From the NCBI GenBank assembly GCA_904063045.1, contig CAJFCJ010000022.1, forward strand, positions 372,001-436,000: a DNA stretch of 64,000 nucleotides, in the 5' to 3' direction. Below, one piece after another: positions 1 through 19,300 of this stretch (position 1 is its first letter; each line of letters begins with the position of its first letter). Under the pieces are notes generated by a model, which did no database searches, was not told where the DNA came from, and saw only the letters and a program-made list of their open reading frames with translations. The DNA is from Dimorphilus gyrociliatus (Eukaryota > Annelida > Polychaeta > Dinophilidae). The position numbers and the translations under genes are program-made.

Positions 1-1
1 T

Positions 2-700
2 TTAAATGTTTACGTTATTTTGCTAAACGAGAGGACTGTACCTTTTGCATGCTTCCTTTCAGCGCTTTGTCCCGTATTATTATCTGGAACATCAATGTGG
101 ACTCTTTTAATCTTAAATTTTGATAGATATATTGCTATTACAAAACCGTTTTATTATGAAAGAATATCGAATGGAAGGAATGTTCTAATTAGCATAATAA
201 TTATTTGGATTGTTAATTTGACTACAAGTTTGACCTTAGCAATAAGAGGACGACAGATAATGAATATCAAAACGTATCAGTGTGTTACAGAATTTGAATA
301 TAACGCGGAAATTTGGTTGTTTGCAATATCAGTGACTTATGGTGGAACTGGTATCTCTTTAATTTTTATGTATTCTCATTTGATTTGTATAGCTATAAAA
401 AAGAAAGGACTTAAAAGGAGTAACAAGAAAGCCTTAAGAACTCTCTTACTTTTATTGTTCTTTTTCTATCTTGCCTGGACGCCAATTATATCCAATGTTA
501 TATCAAAATCTCTAGGGAAGCCATTGAAAGTTAATCAAAACATAAACGTTATTCTAATTATTCTTATGTACTTGAATGGAGCGTATAATTGTATTATCTA
601 TACAGCAACAAATAATAAATTCAAAATTGAACTATTTAAGTTTTTCGGTATCAAATCGTCGTCAGTAAGTGACTGTCACATTAGTGAATACAGAAGATAG
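2..700 (+). CDS. Rhodopsin-family (class A) GPCR, 3' part only
   Basis: Seven-transmembrane receptor of the plasma membrane, cut off at its 5' end by the window edge. The frame is open back to base 2 and no ATG is visible, so TM1 and probably most of TM2 lie outside. Visible: the TM3 region with its disulfide cysteine and a DRY box (NFDRYIAITKP), an extracellular loop 2 cysteine (YQCVTE), TM5, a basic third loop (KKKGLKRSNKK), TM6 with WTP in place of CWxP (FYLAWTPII), and TM7 with NGAYNCIIY in place of NPxxIY. The C-terminal tail is short and Ser-rich. These motifs assign class A. I cannot name the ligand class; the loops are short, as in many orphan or amine/peptide receptors. A possible polyadenylation signal (AATAAA) lies about 45 bp after the stop. 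Confidence 0.85.
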   Translation, partial: LNVYVILLNERTVPFACFLSALCPVLLSGTSMWTLLILNFDRYIAITKPFYYERISNGRNVLISIIIIWIVNLTTSLTLAIRGRQIMNIKTYQCVTEFEYNAEIWLFAISVTYGGTGISLIFMYSHLICIAIKKKGLKRSNKKALRTLLLLLFFFYLAWTPIISNVISKSLGKPLKVNQNINVILIILMYLNGAYNCIIYTATNNKFKIELFKFFGIKSSSVSDCHISEYRR

Positions 701-3700
701 AAGAAAAAAAGTACTTATTACTTCTTTCACTTTTTTGTCTCTAAATAAATTAATATATTAATTAATACAAATATAAAAATAGAAGTACATTTATATAATA
801 TTTCGATGTATAGAAATAGAGTATAACTATTGTCGTGCCTTCTTTTTATTTTATTACAATGTTCTTTTATCAATAAAGTTGTAAGTTCTAATTAATTCTT
901 ACTGCAAAAAGTATTACTCTGAATGTTGTATTTGAAAATGTAAATGAGACACTAATACTTCCACTAAGATAAGCAGAGAACTACTAGAAGAGAAATGAAT
1001 TCGTGTTTTTCTGTTTTAGTAATTGCTCTTTTCTATATTCTCCTATACAGTATACATTATCTATGTATAGTAAAGTCATAACTACATTAAAAGTAATCCT
1101 GTCATTCTTCATTAATATTTTAGTAATATAATATGTTAAAATAGCAGAAATAAGAGTATTTATTTTTGCTTTGTTAGCGTAGTACAGTTATTTCAATACG
1201 AATGTTAGATTTTTGTTGTAAGTTGACTTTGTTATTCACAATTCTATGGTATTTATACATAATGTTCAAGTTAATTTTCTTTTATTATGAACAACTACAA
1301 AATGAATACTAATATACTTTGCCATAAGTTTGTGATTTAGCTTTAGAAAAACAGCGATAATTATGCCACCTACATTGAATATTTTTTGTTTGCCAATATG
1401 TATATATATATACTGTATATATAACGCATATATCTATATGAACACGTGATTCTCTCTTTTCCTTACGTGTTCTCATTATAAAAGGTAGATGGCATTATTA
1501 TAGGTAATTTCGGTATTCAAAAGTAATAATTACGTTGCTTATGCAAAGATAGGAAATGAAACGAATAAATATACTGTATATGCTGTATATATAATGGGAG
1601 AATAGTACAGTTCTTGGATATAAATAAGAAAAAGGGCAAATAATACCAAAAAAATGGAAGAAATAGAGAATTTCAGAAATTCCATTAACTCTTATAACTG
1701 AGAAATTTCACTAATGTAAAAGTTACATTATCATTAAAGGTTAGGGAAATCTTGATAAGAATAGCAATGAAATCTTGTTTACAGATTATAAACGAAAGAT
1801 TGTTTTTATTATTAATTAAAGATGAAAACTTAAAACTTCTATAAACTTGATCATTTCTCCTCCAAAATATTCTCTTAAATACTTTTCTTTTCGTATTTTC
1901 CATCCTTTTCATTTAATACTTTATGAATAATAATAATATAAAAGCGATATAAGAGAGTTTCACCTAAATGCGGTAATGAAAATCTCCTGAAACGTATAAT
2001 TACGAATCAATTGCGGAAAGATAAATTATTTGCTTAATCGAATGCATTTATAAGGGATATAATACGAAAATTGTTATTAATATACTTTATATAAACAGAT
2101 ACTATATGTCGAATACAGGAACACGAAAATTTCTTTCAAATGACTATATAAAAGAGATTGAATATGCTTGAAATATTTCTATAATATTGATAATATTCAA
2201 GAAAAAATCAAGAAAATGTATACATCTCCATGTTAAATAAAATCCATTTTGTACTCTATATATATTGATTTTTTACCCTTTAAATATACTTCTTCTATGT
2301 GTTTAGGAAACAAAACTTCTAATTATAATTATTTTATGCATAAAACATCTAGTAATTACACTCGATGATACATTCTATTAATTTTCATATAGCCAGTTTA
2401 GCAAAGATGAGTAAATTAATGATAATTGAATCTCCGTTATTATCAATTTTGTACTCTAATTTGATGTTTTTCAGAAACGTTGCCTTAAGCTAATTGAAGA
2501 AGCCCTGCTATATATCTACTACCTAGATTGCACGTACTACATTTGGCTGAAAATTGTTAAACCCATAGAGGGAATCAAATATATAAACACGCGCCCCTGG
2601 GAAAGAAGACCGCTTGTAAAAATGCTACAATTCTGGCTATTTTCCCATACAAAACATACAGATTGTGCACGTTTGCAGTCCATTTTCAGCCATGTTGTTA
2701 TAATAAAATTGATAGCGGAAAATATTTTTATTTAATACATTTTAATTGATTGCGAAGGAAGCAAATGGAATACAATAAGCCAATCTACAGCTCCCTCTCT
2801 TAGAAAGTGATTAGTACCTGGACAAAATGTTAGAAAAGAACCAGACTGCATACGTTATCTTAATTAGAACAGATGTAATATATAACATATAATTGAAACA
2901 CATCATAAAATTATAAAATTATGGACACAATATATGAATTTTATTCTACGCGATATTCCTGTTGCTTCTATCTAAATAAACTCATAATGAATATTTCTTT
3001 CTTTGTTCCTTCCTTCCCTCTCTCCCTATACTGCAGAAGAAATAAACGTCTTTTCAAGGCCTATCTTCAAGTCATCCGACGACAAAACGCCTAATAAAAT
3101 ATCACGAAAATCTTGGCAATTTTTTTTAACTAGACAAAGGATATATTGGTTTTTTTTTAATTATTCAAATTGCTTCAGCAAGACCTTCAGCGTGTATAGT
3201 CTAAGTTTTTTAAAGCCTGATTAGCTTGAAGGGAAGACAGGAATTTATTCCATCCTTTTCTCGCAATAAGTGTCTCTTTTCATACCTTTCTTTCATTCAT
3301 TTTCTTTTACTTACAGAACAAAACACAAGGAAAACGCTGTTTTTTTCACTTTTCCTCTTTCCTTTCCATTTCTCTTTCTCCTTCTCTTACTCAGTCACTT
3401 TAGACCTTTCTTTTCTTTTTTTTTTTACTTCAATTCTTCATACCAATCCTTTCAAATGCTATAAAAAATTAAGTTAAATATAAAAAAGCCCCTGGTAAAT
3501 TGTTATTTTTTATGCTGACTATGATCTTTTTTCCATAAATATATTTGTAGGGGTTTTTTTTTCCTGGTCATTTGAATAAATGTCATTTTTATTTCTCACT
3601 CTTTTTCGTATATCTATATATATATATACAATTATTCAGATTTTTTTTAGACTTATTTGTCTTTTGTTTTTAAAAAAAAATATCTCATTACCATTTTATT

Positions 3701-3921
3701 CTAGAATGTTTAAGAAATGGGTAAAGATAAAAATAACTCTAAGCAGTTTTAAATCATCATGTCTATTTTATATTTAACTTTCCACTTGGTCTTACTAGAT
3801 CGTGACATGTTTTCTCAATGATTTAACTCACTCTTATTCTGACTATTTCTCTTTTCCTTTCCTTCTTTTTCGTCCTTTATTCTGTCTTTCATTCCCACGC
3901 ATCCTCACACATACATATATT

Positions 3922-3959
<38 letters not shown>

Positions 3960-5115
3960 TATACACTATATAAATCCTTCTTTTCTGTTGTTTATTTCTC
4001 TTGCTAACTTTTCTGCTCTGTCCGTTTTCCAGATTACATACATAAAGTAGTTTTCTGTTTCTAACTGTTGAAGTATAACTGACATTCATTCTTCAGTATT
4101 TAAAATATAAATCCTTCCGCTTTTATTTCTTTAATTAATTAGTAGATGTATTTAAAACGGATATTAAAGAATGACTATTATGTACAACTCGTATTTTATG
4201 TTATATGCTAATAAGCATTCTGGATATAATTGACTCGCTTATTTTCATCCCTTCCATATTTGACTAAATACAAATGACAAGAGATTATACGATCACAAAA
4301 ATTATCTTTAATAAAGGCAATATAGTATGAATCTTTAGTACGAAAGTCTTTTCCTTCACTTCTCTATCTCTTTTTTGTCTTCTTTTCTCTCTTTTCATGT
4401 AATAAAGATTTAATACATTCAAATAAGATAAAAGTGATATTCAATTATTTCTAATCTACAATTCAATTTGCATATTCTCATATTAACCTTTTACAAATTA
4501 TGTAAAGGGATGAAAAGTGTACATTATTTATAGCTGAAGATGTAGCTTTTCCTTCAATACCTAAAGGAATTCTTGTTCTTTTATTTGAAAACAAAAGAGA
4601 GAGAGGGAGAGAGAGAGAGGGAGGGAGAAGGAAAAGAAAATAATAGATGAAATACAGTTTTTAAAACTATTTTTGTCACTGAAACAAAAAAGAAGCATCA
4701 GATTTTAATTCTATTATGAACAAGTGTAACGTTAAATAATTCTTTATCTAATAACTCAGTACATATTATGTAAGGGAGCAGAGTAAAAGTCTGGTTGTAA
4801 TGAACAAGAATTCTATTGGATAACAGTGTTTAAAAGAAAAATGATAGAAGGAAAAAAGAAATTACTTTTTTTTTCATTAAAAAAAACCTTTCTGCTTTTT
4901 GCTTCTTCTTTTATATATATTTAGTGAAAGGAAGCGATTATGCTTTATTTTTATTCATTTATTAGTTTTTTCTTCTAGAATTTATATAAAATAATTAAAA
5001 AAATCAATGATTTTCTAGAGAAATTCTTTTTTTCCTTCTATATTCTTTTAATTAAATTAATTAGTCTACAATTTTATACTTTTTTGGCTTCTAATAAAAG
5101 AGTCTGATCCTTGGA
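701..5115. other. Intergenic, A+T-rich, no gene recognised
   Basis: About 4.4 kb with only short reading frames of low-complexity composition (Phe/Ser/Leu-rich readings of T/C-rich DNA near 3000-4050). It contains a (TA)n run at 3924-3957, a GA-rich run at 4596-4636, and TATACTGTATA elements near 1410 and 1570. One AGATGGC motif sits at 1486-1493. I see no convincing exon. Confidence 0.7.
3924..3957. repeat. (TA)n microsatellite
   Basis: An uninterrupted run of about 17 TA units, flanked by T/C-rich DNA. Confidence 0.95.
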
Positions 5116-5808
5116 TTATTCTTCATTCGTAAACAGTAAATCTTCACTTTCTCCAGAGCCTGGAGTGGTTTCCGTAGTTTTTTCACTTTCAGAGCATGTC
5201 TTACCCATCCATCCGTCTTGGCATTTGAACTAAATAAAAGAGAAAGATTAGCAAATCACCGTAAATGACTAAAAAAAGATTAAATTTGACATGAGTACTA
5301 TCCTACATACCGAATAATTGGCAGATAGCGTTGGCCTATTAATTTTCCTTTCCCCGTGAATTATAAAACTATGTTGGCCCTGTCGGACTGCAAGACGATT
5401 TTGAAACATGTCTATAAAATCATCTCGGCTGTTGTTGTTCCGATCATGAAAATTAATGAAGAAGAATAGCGATTTAACAGTTGACTCTACTTCGAAGACC
5501 ATTGGGTTGTCAAAATCAAAGAATGTGTCATTAAAAAATATTGTATTCTCATTTGTATAAGTCGTTGCGTTGATTCCTTTAGGATTTTTATAATAGACGT
5601 ATGAACATGTACTTGAATGACCAAGGCAGAAGTAGGAGAGTGATACGTCGCAAGCCCATCTATCATGACCTGCTGCAGAATTATCGCATCGTCTTCCCGT
5701 GCTGATTGCTCCTTTCGTTTTCAAAGAGTTAAACTTGAGTTCCATAACATAGTTAGCCGTAGTTATGGAGAATAGAAGAAATATAAACGTTACAGATAAG
5801 GCAAGCAT
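5116..5808 (-). CDS. Secreted Notch-ligand-like protein (MNNL domain with truncated DSL/EGF end)
   Basis: Two exons (5808-5311 and 5229-5116) with an 81-bp intron (donor gtatgtag, acceptor tttatttag, phase 0) give 203 residues. A signal peptide (MLALSVTFIFLLFSITTA) is followed by a domain resembling the MNNL region that begins Delta/Jagged ligands. It opens with a MELKF strand, has the C...C...FCLG...C cysteine pattern at about residues 40-70, a FDFDNPMVFEVE segment, and a strand like the one preceding the DSL domain. The second exon gives FKCQDGWMGKTC, with the C-x8-C spacing of the start of DSL and also of the last EGF cysteine pair. The protein then ends in a Ser/Glu/Thr-rich tail. There is no full DSL, EGF array or membrane segment, so it would be soluble. 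The alternative is a Notch-ligand-related but functionally separate secreted family. Homology is inferred by eye. Confidence 0.7.
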
Positions 5809-8148
5809 CCCGACTGAAGGAAATAAAAAGAGAATTTGTTTATTTTTTGCAAATAAACACTTTTTGGTATTTATTTTAAAAAGGCATTTAAAGTCTAAGG
5901 TATCGCAATTTTTTTCATTATAGTCTCCCTTTTTTCCCTCTACTTTTGTTTGTCATTGACAAAAAATAAGAATAAAAGAAGAGAGATGAAAAGGAGATAT
6001 ACACGTCAATAAGTTAGAAATTGCCTTTACGAACTGTATACTTTTTAATTCATTACACGCTGTACAATTTGATTGTTCAGCTAAATCGTACACGTTTCGT
6101 GTACCTTGTAAATGTTTTTCCTTATATACTCGTCCCAGACTATTCTACACCCATCAAAACTAAAACTCCCACGAGGCCAATGATATATGTATAACACCGT
6201 ATATATTGTAGATATATATCTCAGTATATACAGTAGTTGTATATAATTATATATAGAATATACTGTGCATAGAAAACTTTCGGTCTATTAAATAATACTT
6301 AATAGCTCCGTATCAAACTATTGTGCTACGATTTTTAATAGCTCTTGAACTACTTTTTAATTGTGCCACCTTATTACACAATGTCCAAAGCCACATGTTA
6401 GAATAAAAGTTACGCAATCTACTTTTTTTTCTCACTCATGAGATAAAATCTATATTACGAACAATAAAAAAAGAGAAAAACTAGAAGGAACATGGTCTTG
6501 AAAAGTCTGAAATAACTTTGGACCTTGATGTTAAGCATACAATTGTCAGTACGACATAAATACTGTATTGTCTCTTTCTGTAGAATTTTCCATATGCGTT
6601 TGGGACAAAAGGATAACATCTGTTCTGTATTTTGCAATTAAAGTTACGTCCTTCTACTAAAGTATATAATATTTTCACCGATGGGCTTCAATTATGTTCA
6701 ATTGTAAATATAAGCTCGTCCCCTGTCTTTGTCTCTTTTTTCCATCTTTTAATCAACAACTTTTGATCAAGAAACAATTGACAAGAAGACATCGATAGAC
6801 ATATATCGCTATCTATCAGTAGTTTTCCAATCAATTTCCTACTCCTTATAAAACTGTGTAGATTATTAAATGACGTATTCTTTTCGTTAAATCCTTACAT
6901 TTATAATGAAAGCGTTACTTTCCAATTATCTTTTCATTCGAAAACTGTTCACGTGATACTGAAACTATATCAATTCGATAAGCCTTTACGCAATTGACAG
7001 TATATTTTTTACTACAAAAGAGTATTTCTATTAATTATACACCTGTTGTTAAAAAGAGGCAGATGATTTTTTTTCTTATTATAGAAACGTGAGAAAGAAA
7101 AGAAAACAGGAAAAGTAAGAGAGAATGGGAGAGTCGGAGAGGGAAGATCGAAGAACTCTATATCCTAGTACATTTATAATAATTTTATTAATTTGAATTA
7201 TTTGAAGAGAACGTATTGATAAGCCATTGCATTACATATAATTAGTCACTAATTTGTTGATATCTAAGCCTTTTCGCATATTAAAAAAAAGGTTCATTCT
7301 AAAAGAATATACAGTAGATATTAAACATAGTTATTGTTAAATATAGTACACGTACTCTACTTGTCTATTTAAATAATACACATAGTATAATTTCTATATA
7401 TACTGTATATATATATAAATATATACAGTATATATATATTTAGTATATGTTTAAATTAATAAGTGCAAATTTTTCTCTCTTTTCATTCATTAATGAAGCA
7501 TTGATTTGCCCCTTTTTAACAGCTTGCTAAACGAAACATGAACATAGGTTTAATTAATCGTAATTTAGAAACATTAACATATTTATGCTGCAAAATATGC
7601 TTTTGATATATTTTTGTAATAGTGGCACACATAGCCCGCATTAAATATGCTAATTAGCTTTCCATCTTTTGCTTCCTGTAACAGAAAAGTACAATGGACA
7701 AACAGAGATTATTGTAAGTGACTTTTACAAAAGCGATGATTCTTTTTACGAGACTATTGAATGGGAAAATTTGTATTCTTTCTTTTTATGGGAAAAAAGA
7801 ATGGTTGAAAGAAGAAATTTTTTTGCGTAGTGTTGGCAAATAACTGACTAGAACCAATTATTTTTACACAGCTAACATAGAGAATAAACTTAAAAATAGT
7901 GAAAGTTAATTTAAAGTAGAGATATGAATAATGTAGCTTTTAGAAAGTATGCAAAAGTTAACATCTATAAAATATTCACATATGGTCCAACTAATAAAAA
8001 AAAATTCACGCATCATTTTACAAAAGCTTTAACCTTGAAAATGAAAGAATTCACTTAAAGTCGTTGACAGTCTCGTAAAAACTCTTATTATAAGAAGAGA
8101 TATTGTAAATTATTGTATATGAACTGTTCCCTAATTATTTCTCATTGA

Positions 8149-8188
<40 letters not shown>

Positions 8189-10160
8189 TCTTTCATAACT
8201 TTATTACGTCTTTTAATAAAAAAAGAGGAAAAGTGTTAATTTTCTATTAATAATTTATCATATAAAACTAACAGAATTTTAAGTTAAAAACATTAAAATT
8301 GACTTTGTAATCCTTCTCTTTCTATAAAACATAAATAAATCATTGATTTTTGAAAGAAAATGAAATAATTTAAAAAAAGTGGCACATTTTTTTAACACCT
8401 TACAAAAGATTGATTTCACGTTATAAAATAATAAAACCTACCCAAAATAGAATTTAACAGGGAGAAAGAGAGGCAACGAATAAATATATTTTCTTAGCAG
8501 ATATATTTTCTCTCACTCACTCTCTTTCTCTCTCTCTTTCTATTTATATATATTAATACATACATCAACAATTTCACATAAAGAGGAAGAGGAAGAGAAA
8601 GGGAATATAATGTAGAAAATAAGGAAAGGTGGGAGTAGGGTAGCAGCTAATCAACTAATACATTCTATCATTTTCTTTTTGTATTTCTAAGAAATAAATC
8701 TTTTGATTATCTTTAAAAATTTGTATTTTTAGATTGGTGACAACGTGAGAAAGAAACTAATAGCTTTAATAAGATTCCTAATACTATATTAAATGTAAAA
8801 ATTAATGACATAGATATCGAGATAGGGAGAAAGAAAGAAAGACTGACCGAGGAGAGAGAGAACGAATAGAAAAAGAAAAGATTTCTTTTGGACTTTTTCG
8901 AAAATCGGTGAAGAAATAGCTCAAGAGCCAAAGCGGTACAAAATGTGGAAAAAAGAAAAACATTATTGATTTTCTTTTTTCAGTATTTAATAATTTATAA
9001 TTATATAAAAAAAAAGAGAACATTCTCTTTTGTGTTTAATGCTTTCATGACTAGGGCTAAATTGGTCCTATGGTGAAACACTGCGGGAAAACAATTACAA
9101 ATATAATACTTCTATTAGAAAACTTTATCTGTTCACTGCATCCTTCTTTTGTAAAACTTACCTTGTTCGGTAGTCTCAGGTTCAAGAGTAGGATGGTACT
9201 AAATCTAGAATTGGCAAAAAAAAAGAATACTAGAAGTACGCGTGTTTTCGTATAAAAGAAATTGTAGATACGAAAATTCTCCACACCAAAGTTAATTGCT
9301 GACACATCTTAATAATTTCCATTGATATATTTAATTAATAGAATTAATCGGCTAGGCGACAATTATATGAATAATGTGGTGAGATTGCCTAATTTCACCT
9401 TTTTCCCCGTTCATCTTAACACTTTTTCAACAAGAAGGAAAAAGACTATAACATACAAACTGGAAAGATCAGAGAGGAGATGAAGAAAAGTTAAATTAGA
9501 AGAGGTTTTGATTAGTATTTTGATAGTTTGTGTGTTTATTTTATCACGTAATCTATATTCATTGTAGGAATATCTATCCATCTATATTTACAAACAATAA
9601 ATGCAAACTACTTTTTTCGAGTTTCTTTTTATAGTCACGCAAAACTCGACATTTTCTGTTAGTTTTTGTCACACATCCTCTTTGATCCCTCTTTAGTATC
9701 ATAGCCGCTTCAAAGTCTTTTTCCAAACGAAAGACTAAATTGATGCATGAATATAAAAGAAAAAGGTCAGGGTTAATCGGATATACGTTATAAGGATACT
9801 TGATCGAAAAAAACAGAAAAGGAAAGGAGGAAAGCGTAACTTTTATTGGGTGAGCTAAGAAAATCGACAAAGATAATCATTCAAATGGCTTTTTCATGAA
9901 TAAACAATTACGAACACATGCCAAATTGAGGGAGAATAGTCGACTAATCACTCATTTATTTTACTTGTATTAATCTCTCTCTCCGAATATTCATCAATAT
10001 TTATTTATTATCGGACTTGAACAATAATTTGTTACATATTTTTCGTGTCACGTGATTTAAATATTAATTTTTAGAACATGTAAAAAATTATATTATATAA
10101 ACAAAATCTATCGGTTTAGCAACAGTTTCCTCTTCTCCCACTCTCTCTCCCTCTTTTTGA
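5809..10160. other. Intergenic, repeat-rich
   Basis: About 4.3 kb between the divergently transcribed MNNL gene and the K2P gene. It holds TATACTGTATA/TATACAGTATA pairs at 7399-7432, a (GA)n run at 8152-8184, a TC run near 8510-8541 and several A/T runs. The longest frame (9870-9574, -) has no recognisable domain and no good splice context. I see no gene. Confidence 0.65.
8152..8184. repeat. (GA)n microsatellite
   Basis: About 16 GA units, not interrupted. Confidence 0.95.
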
Positions 10161-15053
<4,893 letters not shown>

Positions 15054-16308
15054 AGAGGAAACTGGAAGAAAAAAAGTTGAAGAAACAAACAAACATATAA
15101 CAAACACAACTATTTTTCCAATTTCATCGTTGATGTTGACTACTGGACTTGTTTTTCTTAGCAGAAAGATAGAATTTTTATGAAACGGCTGCCGAAAAAC
15201 TCTTTGTATTATTTCAACAGTTTTACCACAAATTAATGCTGACGTTAGCAATGAGATTAAACTAACGATCTTGTCTAGAGCTGATAAGAAATTCGTGATC
15301 AGCGTACTTTTGCTAGCTACTACATTTACCATTGATTTGGGATAAAAGAAGAAGATGTCTTTCATCCCTTCTTTTCCAACTAGGAGAGAGATTCAATTCA
15401 AAGTTTAATTCCTCAAGACTCTTCTCTATTATTATTATCCTTTGAAAGAAGATAGCTACAAGACGATACATGGTACAATCCAAGTTTTAATGAAATGCGA
15501 AGTGACGCCATATCTACTAATTAACCACAACGTGATAGAGGTAATAAACAGGCTACAAAAAACATATAATGGGAGAATGTGTGTACATATCTCTATATAG
15601 GTATACAACGTCTCTAATCAGTACATATACATGTCTGCAGTTTGTAAGACTATATTTGTTTTCATATAAAAGCATATACATATGCCAAAATATCTATAAA
15701 TATGTATAGGCTTATGTATACATTCAATTGAGTAAATGATAATATGTTACTTTTGATATGTCTATACATCTACATTCCCCTCATATATACTATGGATATA
15801 TGCAAATCTTTTTGCACTATATATGTATAGTATATTTTCAAAAGTAGATTATTTTAGTGTATATGTATTATTATACAGTATATAAGTGTATTTACTATAT
15901 TTTAGTCATGCTAAGATAAAATTTTTTTGTTTCCTACTGTACATACTCTCCTATTAACTCTACAAACAAGTAAGATAGCGAAGAAGGAAAACTGTACCTG
16001 ATATATGCGTTTCTACTCTCAACTCTCTCCCTCTGTTTTGTTTCTATATATCTATCTCTCCCTCCCTCCTCTCCCAATTTCTATATCTAAAACATGCATT
16101 ATTGAAGCAATTAGGTTAGAATAACTCTTTTTTAACAAAGAAAGACTATCAGTAAAGAAAGAAGTATATATATACTAATATATATACTGTATATAAACAA
16201 AAGACAATGTTAACATAAAATATATAAGAAAGTTTGTCAGTTTCTTGCCTATTAATGCAAAACAAAGATGAAAAAGGAACAAAGGAGAGCAAACTATGTT
16301 AATATATT

Positions 16309-16342
<34 letters not shown>

Positions 16343-19300
16343 CATTCAGTATATATTTGAAAGATTCAATTGATTTTAATACTAAAAGAAAATGTAGGAG
16401 AAATTTTAGTTATGAGGAAAAATAGAGAAATTACGATATTTGATTGAAATTTAGAAAAAAAGGATATAGATTATATACAATAGTAACTTTAATAGCTTGT
16501 TTATCATTATTATCCGATAAATTGATGTGCTGATAGATTGTTTTTTAAGGTATGACAAAGTGTTTATTTTGAGAATTCTGGCAGCTGCTTTGTATAGGAA
16601 ATGACCATTAACCAGAAAGTGTTTTTTTTGTTAAGGAAGACTTCTTAAAAGAAAACAACGACTATTATTCTTTCTGGTAGCTGATCTATCTGTTAAGTGG
16701 GTGCTCCTGATCCATTTAACGGAAAAAATTAAGTAGAAGATATACATGAGCCTTTTCTTCAAGATCAAAGCGTATTAATAGCGTGACTCGCATACGTATC
16801 AATGAAATTTAAATGATTTATCATCATCAACCGTAAAATTACGGTGGTAATATTTGCTTCGAAAAAAAAGGGGAAAAATATGAAGAGAATTCAATTAATT
16901 ATGTTTAATTGATTTAGGGTAAACGTTAAAAATATATGCATAAGATTCTATGTATATATACACATATATTCATATATTACCTTTTTTACATTTTCCGTTC
17001 AAGTATGTATAAGAAAATCAAACTGTTTCACTTCATCAACAAACGAGTTTTTGTATGCCTCTCTTCAAGTTTTTTGTAGGTCTATTCATATAGAAGTATA
17101 GAAACTACATTGAAATGTATTATATACTATGGCTCTTTTATGATATATACATCAGTATATATATATATATGTATATATTATTCTACTGTATATTCAAATT
17201 CTATATAGCTCATTCGTTATATCGTGTACATTTTGTATATAATGTATAAGAATCATTATATGTTATGTATTTATATTATATTTAAGACAGTGAAATCTTT
17301 GGTAAATATGAAAAGAGTGAAATGCAAGTGCCGTCTGATTTGATTTCATATCCTAAGAGAATCTCTCCTGCTGAATTTTTGTTCTGTTAATGCCACTTTT
17401 TTTATGTCACGCTGAGAATCTTTGTTAAAGAAACAAGAAAATGAAAAAATTGGCCAAAACATGAAAAAATTATTAAAGATATGAAAAAAAAACAAAAAAT
17501 TAATGATTTTATTTGTTTTTTCTTCTTTCTTTTAGTTCTTTTAGGCAAAAACTAGAAAGATTGATCTTTCTCTTTTGTCTCTCTCTTCATTTCTTCTTTT
17601 CTTCCCTTCATTATTTTTGGTTCTTCAATTCACGAATTTTATTTATTATTTGATAAATAATAAAAAGATAATTTACACGGTTAAAAACTCTATTTGAGAC
17701 GGATTAAATAAGAGATTTACTCAATAATTAGTTTTATTCATAGTGTTTTTTATCCTAACTATGATTTATGCACTGCTTTTTAATCGTACGACCACAAATG
17801 TACTGCATATTTTGCAGTACATATTTTATAATTGTATAAATATATATGTTTTTATGGTCATTCTATCTTCGAACCACACGTTGCGGAATATTTCCTGAAC
17901 AAGGGGCATCTCTCCTCTTTTCTTATTAATGATATCATATACACTCTTTACATATAGATGAAAGATTACTTGAGACTATTTTCATTTGGCTTTCTTGAAT
18001 TTCTTGTTAGAATTGGATAACTTTGATAAATTATATAGTTAGACTCTGGACTGATCGTTCATCGTTTACTTGTACAGATATATAGACAGAATCCTGTAAC
18101 TATATAGCTTACATATGCCATTAGATAAACAAATGATTATTTGTCTGCAGTAAATTGTGTAAATCAGATATAATGTGGCCTATTACGAAGAAATTTTTTA
18201 TAAAAAACGAGAAAAGCAAAAGGACGGAACAAGATACACACATACATTTCTACGGATAGACAGATAGACAGAGAAAAGAGATAATACTCGGAATATAAAT
18301 GGTAGGATAGATGAGAAGAAAAAAGGATATAAAATCTTATTATTTCATTAGTTGTCCCCTGTAATATTTTTTTAGGACTAAATGTTTCGCGTGCCTTATC
18401 ATCAATCGGATTTAAAAGGGGGAAAAATACACAATCACGTGACTACTCCCAAGTCTTTCTCTAACAAATTTATTTAAAAAGTTTTCTTGAGCCTACAGAA
18501 AAATGCCACAGGGCACGACGCTTTTCCTTTTAGATCTCGTAAGAAACATTCTTATAAAAGTATTTTCACGCGCTGTAATATGAATCCTATCAACCAAACA
18601 GTTTTCTTGCATTTATGCCATGATAATGAGATAATGGAGATAGAGAAAAAAATCATTAAATTTCTCTTCTTTCATGAAAAATTGTATCGTTAGTGGCGCC
18701 AGCCAAACATAAATCTTGGTCTTTTATTAAGACAAGTGAGGCGAGAAAAGGACTGGTTGTTTTCAAGACATATCTTCAAAGAAGTGATAGCGTGCAATTA
18801 TGACTTGACGATAGAACCCTCAGGAAGGATAGTAATAAAACGGTTTTATTACCTGCAAGAGCTTGCTCTGTCGCTCCAGTGCATTTTTCATATTTAATTT
18901 ATTGTTAATGAATGAAATGAATAAACAGAGACGAAAAAAGATGAAGAGAAATGGAATAAAAACTTCAAAAACAGCTAAACGTTACGGTGCTATGTTTTTT
19001 TCGGAGGAGAATACCGTCTGATAGTGACAGATTTATTATTGGCCAACTGCAACGTCTGAAGACTCTTTTTTCTTTAAAATCGATCCTCCCTCTTTGCTCC
19101 TCCCCTTTTCTCCTCCTTTTCATTTTTCACTATTCTCTCTTTCTCATTCCATACTCTTATTCTTTTAACCTCTCTATTCAGTTAGCTTTTCCCTTTTATC
19201 TTACGATCTCCGTCTTAAACCTTAATTTAATTACTACCTATATATTTTTTCATCTACTAATTATAATTGAGAATGGTGAAGGTTTTCTTTTCAATCATCT

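Noticed and set aside
3003-4050. Cluster of Phe/Ser/Leu-rich frames
   Set aside because: They are translations of T/C-rich low-complexity DNA and a TA microsatellite.
9574-9870. 98-codon minus-strand frame upstream of the K2P gene
   Set aside because: No recognised domain. It could be an unrecognised exon, but no flanking exon was found.
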